The notes beneath the pieces were generated by a model that searched no databases, was not told the origin of the DNA, and was given only the letters and a program-made list of their open reading frames with translations. Positions 20,406 to 25,110 of a stretch of DNA of 25,110 nt are shown in pieces. How positions within the stretch are numbered: position 1 is the first letter of the stretch; each line of letters opens with the position of its first letter. Both the position numbers and the translations under genes were made by a program. This stretch comes from Planctomycetota bacterium (GTDB lineage: Bacteria > Planctomycetota > Planctomycetia > Pirellulales > Lacipirellulaceae), in assembly GCA_022614705.1 (NCBI GenBank), contig JAKEIB010000068.1:1-25110 (forward strand), written 5' to 3'.

Positions 20406-23400
20406 CTACTTACCCGTCGCGTTCTTTAGAAAAGCCACCAAATCGGCCAGTTGCTTGACGCTAAGTTGGCTGTCGAGACCGCTCGGCATGACGGATACCG
20501 TGCTCGGCTCGATCTGTTCCACCTCGTCGCGCGGCACGCGCACCTCCTGGTTCGGCCCGGTGACTAGAACGTATTCCTTGTCGGTCTCGTTGAGAATCGC
20601 GCCATTGATCGTGCGGCCATCGACCCTGACAAGCTGCACTGGCTCGTAGCTGCGCACAAAACTCAGGCTCGGATAGAGAATCGATTCCAACAAATCGCGC
20701 TCCGTGCGGGCCTCGCCGATACGAGTGAGCTCCGGGCCAACGGTTCCGCCGGCGTGGCCCAATCGATGGCAAGCCGCGCACGCCGCTTTGGAACTGTGAT
20801 ACACGGCGTGCCCCCGCCGCACGTCGCCGCCTGCCATACGCGGCAACAATTCTTCAATGCGTTTCCGCTGCGTGGCCGCGTCGACGTTCACCCGCGATTC
20901 GAGCTCGCCGATTCCCTGTTGCACCGCCGGGCCGTACTTGGCCAGCGATTCCCGCAAAATATCGATCCGCAGCGACGGCAGTGCGCTTGCCGCGTTCAGC
21001 GACGAAAGCAACGTCGTCCCTAGCCGATCATCGGTGAACCGTGCAAACGCCGATAACAACCGGTTCAATTCCAGCGGCCCGACCGCTTTCATCGTACTGC
21101 ACAACTGCTCCAACTGAGGTTGAGTGAGAGGAGCGGCAACGAGCGCGTCCACGGCCGCCGAACGCACTGGAACCGCATTCTCATTGGAGAGCCCGCCCAT
21201 GAGCAGCGCAAATTGCGATTCGCTCACATGACTCAGACTACCGGAAATGATGGCCAAGGCCGCGACCCGCAAATCCTTCGGAAATTCCGGCGAATTGGCG
21301 GCGACCAACAGCGACTTATTGAGCGCATCATCCGGCAATGCGATCGAAGGCAACTCGCGCGCGGCGGCAATAACCAGCGAAACCAGCCCACGATCCTCGT
21401 GAGAAACCACTTTCGCCAGCGCATTCCGCAATTCCGGCAGCGGATCGCCGAGTTTCGCCCGAGCAATGACGCGCAGCGCCAACTGCTGCGCGGGTTCCGA
21501 AGACTTCGGGTCTTCCAGCGTATTGGTGATCAACTGTTGAATGGCCGGATGCACGACGAATTCGGTGAGCATGTTTTCGAGAACATCGTCGCTCGCCGGT
21601 TTGCCGTCCTTCGAACTACGAACCGGCAGCGTCGCCAACTCGCGGCGAAACCACGCGGTCAGCTCATCGCCCCATTCCGGGTGCTGTGTAACGAGCCAAC
21701 GAGCGGTATCGCGACGCGTGTCGTCCGAAGAATTCAGTAGCGGCACCACCTCTTTCGCGTCGAGTCCGCCGCCCGGCATTTGATCCAGCGCTATCAATGC
21801 GGCCGCGTGCGTACGCGGTACATCGCTCAACAATCCGGCCCGCGTATTGGCCGGCTCATTGAGCTCGATTAGCGCAAAGATAATGGAATGCTGAAGTATC
21901 CGATCGTCCGCTTCCCTGGCTGCCGACAACAAATGCGGCACGGCTGCCGCATTTCCGATTCGGCCCAGCGCCTCGGCCGCCGCCCGACGATTCGCCGGCG
22001 CATCGTTTGCCAGTAGGTCGAGAAGTAGCGAAAAGGCCTTGGCGTCGCGATGCAAACTAACCAGATTCAACGCGGCATGTCGCAGCGATTCGTCGTCGTG
22101 GCGCAGTAGCTCGCGGACGCACGTCGTCGCTTCATCGCTGTCGATCTGCCCGACGGTCCACGCGCGCGCCAATGCCGCCGTCCGCGAATCGCTCAAGCCG
22201 GCGTCGCCGATGGACGGCAGCTTCGACACGGCCGCAACAATACCGCTTTCGCGCAAGCCGGCGATAAATCTGCGCATTTCATCCGAGGTACCACGGCGAA
22301 CGAACTCACGACTCGCCTTTTGCCGCACAGCCGGCCGACCATCGCAAAGCAGCGCCCACAATTGCTCCGCGCTCAAAACGGCCCAGTCGATCTTTCGTCC
22401 GCGCGGGTCCGCCGGCGCCACGGCTCCATCGCGACGAACCCGATAGATTCCGCCCAGAACGTCTGGCTTCCATAACTGCGACGTCGGGCAGCACAGCTTG
22501 TACCAGCCACCCGTGTCGATGACCAATAAGCTGCCATCGGCATCCATCAAAACGTCCGTCGGATGAAAATCGACGTTGTCCGACGTCACGAAATCGCTGT
22601 CCTCGCTGATATATGAGCTACCCCTAGTCCGCAGCACGTGCCGCGATACCTTGCGAAGGTTAAACTGACACGCGAACAGGTTGTCGCGATACTCCGCGCC
22701 GAATACGTTGGAATCGTACCGCTCCAAACCGCACGGCGCGGTGGGGCTCATGAGCACCAGCGCCGGCATCAGCTCGCCTGTTCGCGGATGCCCCACAAGC
22801 ACGCCGTGATCTTTGCCGTACACTCCGCCGTAGATAGCGTGCGCCAGCCCATCGCGCCGACCGTCGCCGACCAAATACGTCGCGGAGAAGATTCGCTCAC
22901 CCTCGGGCGTGAAAACTACGTCAACCGGATTGTCCATCCCGCCGATCATCACCGGCTCGAAACCGCCGCCGTCCGGCCGACATCGAAAGATGTGCGCGGC
23001 GCGTGTCGTCCACGGCCGCCCATTCACGATGTGCGTCTGCTCCGCAAAAGCGCCTTTGCACCAATACAACCAGCCGTCCGGTCCCAAGTACGGTCCGTGC
23101 AAATCATTGGCGCAGCCAGTGAGCGTCTTTCCCTGAAACCACTCGACGCGCTCGTCGGCGACGCCGTCGTCGTTCGTGTCGGTGAGCCTCCAAATGCTGG
23201 GCGGCGCCGATACGTACACCGACCCGTCCAAATACTGCACACCCTCTGGAAACATCATCCGATCAGCGAACTCAGTGCGCCGATCAAACTTGCCGTCGCC
23301 GTCGGTGTCTTCCAGACGCGCGATCCGGTGCGGCCGCAGTTCAAGTTGCTTTTCGACCGGGTCATTCGACCCCGACGACTCGGCCACATACAGCCGACCC

Positions 23401-23585
23401 TCGTCATCGAATGAGGCGACGATCGGCCGCTCGACCAACGGCGCACCGGCCACAAGCTCGACCGTGAAGCCGGCCGGAACCTTTAGATCACTGGGCGGTG
23501 CCGAAGTCCGCTTAGCGGCAGAGACGAGGTTATCGCCGCCCAGCGCAGCACATATCACGGCACAAAAAGCAGCCCGCCCGTTCAT
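20406..23585 (-). CDS. PVC-type haem-binding protein with propeller and HEAT-like repeats
   Basis: This is a 1,059-residue exported protein. Residues 1 to about 25 form a signal peptide. Residues about 35-390 form a beta-propeller of the planctomycete membrane-bound-dehydrogenase type (TIGR02604-like), with repeated DTDGDGKFDRR, GPDGWLYWCKG and FTPEGERIFSATY motifs. Residues about 400-880 are alpha-helical, HEAT-like repeats (for example RRAAAEALGRIGNAAAVPHLL). The C-terminal domain carries a c-type haem motif CAACH (C936, C939, H940) in the context of PVC-type CxxCH domains (TIGR02603-like). It starts 13 bp after the PQQ-like propeller gene and is followed by a secreted hydrolase. Such proteins are thought to pass electrons from an oxidised substrate in the periplasm; the substrate is unknown. 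Confidence 0.95.
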   Translation of the reverse strand: MNGRAAFCAVICAALGGDNLVSAAKRTSAPPSDLKVPAGFTVELVAGAPLVERPIVASFDDEGRLYVAESSGSNDPVEKQLELRPHRIARLEDTDGDGKFDRRTEFADRMMFPEGVQYLDGSVYVSAPPSIWRLTDTNDDGVADERVEWFQGKTLTGCANDLHGPYLGPDGWLYWCKGAFAEQTHIVNGRPWTTRAAHIFRCRPDGGGFEPVMIGGMDNPVDVVFTPEGERIFSATYLVGDGRRDGLAHAIYGGVYGKDHGVLVGHPRTGELMPALVLMSPTAPCGLERYDSNVFGAEYRDNLFACQFNLRKVSRHVLRTRGSSYISEDSDFVTSDNVDFHPTDVLMDADGSLLVIDTGGWYKLCCPTSQLWKPDVLGGIYRVRRDGAVAPADPRGRKIDWAVLSAEQLWALLCDGRPAVRQKASREFVRRGTSDEMRRFIAGLRESGIVAAVSKLPSIGDAGLSDSRTAALARAWTVGQIDSDEATTCVRELLRHDDESLRHAALNLVSLHRDAKAFSLLLDLLANDAPANRRAAAEALGRIGNAAAVPHLLSAAREADDRILQHSIIFALIELNEPANTRAGLLSDVPRTHAAALIALDQMPGGGLDAKEVVPLLNSSDDTRRDTARWLVTQHPEWGDELTAWFRRELATLPVRSSKDGKPASDDVLENMLTEFVVHPAIQQLITNTLEDPKSSEPAQQLALRVIARAKLGDPLPELRNALAKVVSHEDRGLVSLVIAAARELPSIALPDDALNKSLLVAANSPEFPKDLRVAALAIISGSLSHVSESQFALLMGGLSNENAVPVRSAAVDALVAAPLTQPQLEQLCSTMKAVGPLELNRLLSAFARFTDDRLGTTLLSSLNAASALPSLRIDILRESLAKYGPAVQQGIGELESRVNVDAATQRKRIEELLPRMAGGDVRRGHAVYHSSKAACAACHRLGHAGGTVGPELTRIGEARTERDLLESILYPSLSFVRSYEPVQLVRVDGRTINGAILNETDKEYVLVTGPNQEVRVPRDEVEQIEPSTVSVMPSGLDSQLSVKQLADLVAFLKNATGK

Positions 23586-23598
23586 TCGCCGCGCCTCG

Positions 23599-24846
23599 CT
23601 ACTTCTTCACGTCGTAGCAATACAGGTATTCCTGATCACGCAAGAAGAGCTTGCCGTCCACGATCACCGGATGAACCCAGATTCCGCCGCGCGGGCTGCG
23701 AGACTGCGACTGCGGCTCGAGCGTGAAGCGGCCGCGCTCCGTCCAACCCTTCGGCGACGCGTCGATCAGCACGACGTTGCCTTCCGATTGATCGACGCAA
23801 TAGAACCGCCCGTCGGCGTAGCCGATCGCTCCCTTGCCGAGCGCGTCGCGCTCGCGCCATTCCAAATCGCCCGTTCGCGCATTCATGCAAACCCAACCAA
23901 CGTCGTCGGAAAATCCGTACAGAAAGTTTCCGAGGTTGATGACGCCGCCGTGCTGGCTCTTCATCCGCTTGTTCTCGAACACTTTCGTCGCTTCGTTGTT
24001 CGCGCTTACTTCCACCAACATGCAGCCGGCGCCGTAGCCGCTCGTGACGAAGACCCGATTTCCGCGCACAATCGGCGTCGGAATGACGGCCACGCTGCCC
24101 GGCCACTCGACCTCCCAAAGAAGTTTCCCGTCCTCCGGCGAAAGCCCGACTAGCCGCTTCTCGAGCAGCTGCACATACTGCGGCTGGCGATGAAACTCCC
24201 CGCACACGATGGACGAGTAGTGCGCAAAATCCGTTAGTTCTTCCGACTGCCAGATGACTTTCCCGGTTTCCTTGTCGATTGCCGCGATCGCGCCATGAGG
24301 CCCGCCCGGCGTGCACAGCACCTTGTCGCCGTCGATTAGCACGGACTCCGAATAACCCCAGTTTGGCACCGTGCCGCCGAGCGACTCCATCGTCACACGC
24401 CACAACTCATGCCTGTCGCTGGCCTCGACGCAAATGAGCGTTCCTGCCGCGCTCAGCGCATAGACGCGTCCATCATCGACCGCCGGCGTGCTCCGCGGCC
24501 CGTTGCCCCAATCGTTGTGAAACTCCGGGCCGAGCGATCTCGCCCAGAGTTCGTCGCCGGTGTTCGCGTCAATTGCAATGAGCTGGCACACGCCATCACG
24601 CGCGCCGAGGATATATAGTCGCCCGTCGACAATTGCCGGCCCCGCGTATCCGGCACCGCATTTATCAAACAGCCAGCGGCGCGGCGGACCTCCCTCCTGC
24701 CATCGCTTGAGCAGACCGGTTTCCTTCGTTAGGCCGTTGCGCGTCGGTCCCTGCCATTGCGGCCAGTCATAGGACTCCGCCCGAGCGGCGAGGCCAACCA
24801 GGAACAGAACCAAAGAAAGCGCGGAGCAAACAGGTATGCGTCTCAT
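23599..24846 (-). CDS. Exported PQQ-like beta-propeller protein
   Basis: This 415-residue protein has a signal peptide (MRRIPVCSALSLVLFLVGLAARA) and about seven to eight tryptophan-docking propeller blades. Recurring motifs are DWPQWQGPTRNG at the start, GPAIVDGRLYILGARDG, IDANTGDELWARSL, AIDKETGKVIWQSEE and NARTGDLEWRERD. No clear PQQ-ligand set or haem motif is seen, so it may be a structural or substrate-binding propeller rather than a quinoprotein dehydrogenase. The start at 24846 is used; an ATG 9 bp upstream would add three residues. It is the first gene of a tight unit (13 bp before the PVC haem protein), and so probably acts with that protein outside the inner membrane. Confidence 0.92.
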   Translation of the reverse strand: MRRIPVCSALSLVLFLVGLAARAESYDWPQWQGPTRNGLTKETGLLKRWQEGGPPRRWLFDKCGAGYAGPAIVDGRLYILGARDGVCQLIAIDANTGDELWARSLGPEFHNDWGNGPRSTPAVDDGRVYALSAAGTLICVEASDRHELWRVTMESLGGTVPNWGYSESVLIDGDKVLCTPGGPHGAIAAIDKETGKVIWQSEELTDFAHYSSIVCGEFHRQPQYVQLLEKRLVGLSPEDGKLLWEVEWPGSVAVIPTPIVRGNRVFVTSGYGAGCMLVEVSANNEATKVFENKRMKSQHGGVINLGNFLYGFSDDVGWVCMNARTGDLEWRERDALGKGAIGYADGRFYCVDQSEGNVVLIDASPKGWTERGRFTLEPQSQSRSPRGGIWVHPVIVDGKLFLRDQEYLYCYDVKK

Positions 24847-25026
24847 AGATGGCATTGATAGATCGTGTCCACGTTGAATTCGGCGTAATTCTCACGATGT
24901 ATTTCAAGGCACTTTCCAAACCGCTCCGACATTGTAGCCGCTATGGTTGCATTGAGAAACCTCTGCAGCGCCGTCACGTTGCGAGCAAAAATCGACTGTG
25001 ATATATCTACGATCAGTAGTGTCCGG

Positions 25027-25110
25027 CTATAAGTCGAACAGTTTCAGTTGGTTAGGGTCGGAGGATTCTGGAAACGGTTGATGTTTGGCGGTGAGGGCCT
25101 CAAACAGCGG
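25027..25110 (-). CDS. C-terminal fragment of a gene cut by the window edge (possibly a transposase)
   Basis: An open frame runs on the minus strand from the right edge of the window to a TAG at 25027-25029. It encodes 27 residues ending NQLKLFDL. The stretch is too short for a firm assignment. The ending and its setting (AGTGTCCGG just after the stop, as at some insertion-sequence ends) suggest the last residues of a transposase, but this is weak; only the open frame is seen. Confidence 0.35.
   Translation of the reverse strand, partial: PLFEALTAKHQPFPESSDPNQLKLFDL

Overview
The window looks like a chromosomal segment from a planctomycete, most likely of the Pirellulales type. Points in favour are two PEP-CTERM proteins, a very large periplasmic protein with a PVC-type CxxCH haem domain next to a PQQ-like beta-propeller, a sigma/anti-sigma pair of a type common in that phylum, many small lineage-specific proteins with weak Shine-Dalgarno signals, TTG/GTG starts, and intergenic DNA full of palindromic repeats. 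This lineage call is an inference from protein character; no rRNA is present to confirm it. There is no sign of phage, plasmid or CRISPR.

Layout. 1-3.7 kb: the 3' part of a PEP-CTERM gene, uvrB with its own promoter, and a convergent spondin-domain PEP-CTERM gene. 3.9-4.8 kb: an ECF-type sigma factor followed by a small zinc anti-sigma protein (minus strand). 4.9-5.6 kb: a REP-associated tyrosine transposase (RAYT) bracketed by three REP-like palindromes, then a sirtuin whose stop codon lies in one of those palindromes. 6.5-7.6 kb: a multi-pass membrane protein and a small HTH protein. 7.8-11.5 kb: a pyruvate:ferredoxin oxidoreductase split into two consecutive genes, with a promoter in front and a hairpin made of heptamer repeats between the two halves. 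11.6-13.3 kb: an orphan GspF/PilC-like membrane protein and a membrane-anchored thermonuclease. 13.3-15.3 kb: a MITE-like element with a 9-bp target duplication, two exact copies of a 50-bp palindrome, a small CxxC protein, an HNH endonuclease and a 7Fe ferredoxin (fdxA) with a clear promoter. 15.8-18.0 kb: a second ECF-like sigma factor, a small exported protein, two tandem TatA genes (the first short, with a TTG start) and tRNA-Val(CAC). 18.1-24.9 kb: a methyltransferase, then an operon-like minus-strand run of PQQ-like propeller, PVC haem/HEAT protein and secreted alpha/beta hydrolase. The right edge holds the C-terminal end of another gene.

How the genes may work together. The split PFOR would pass electrons to a ferredoxin, and the fdxA gene 3.5 kb away is one candidate acceptor. 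The TatA pair and the large set of exported proteins fit an envelope-rich lifestyle. The propeller/haem/hydrolase run resembles the extracytoplasmic substrate-degradation loci typical of planctomycetes.

The most unusual content is non-coding. At least eight palindromic or inverted-repeat elements sit between genes. Four of them are built from short tandem units (7 or 9 bp) arranged head-to-head, and several overlap or abut stop codons, which suggests that repeats have colonised and probably shaped transcript ends.
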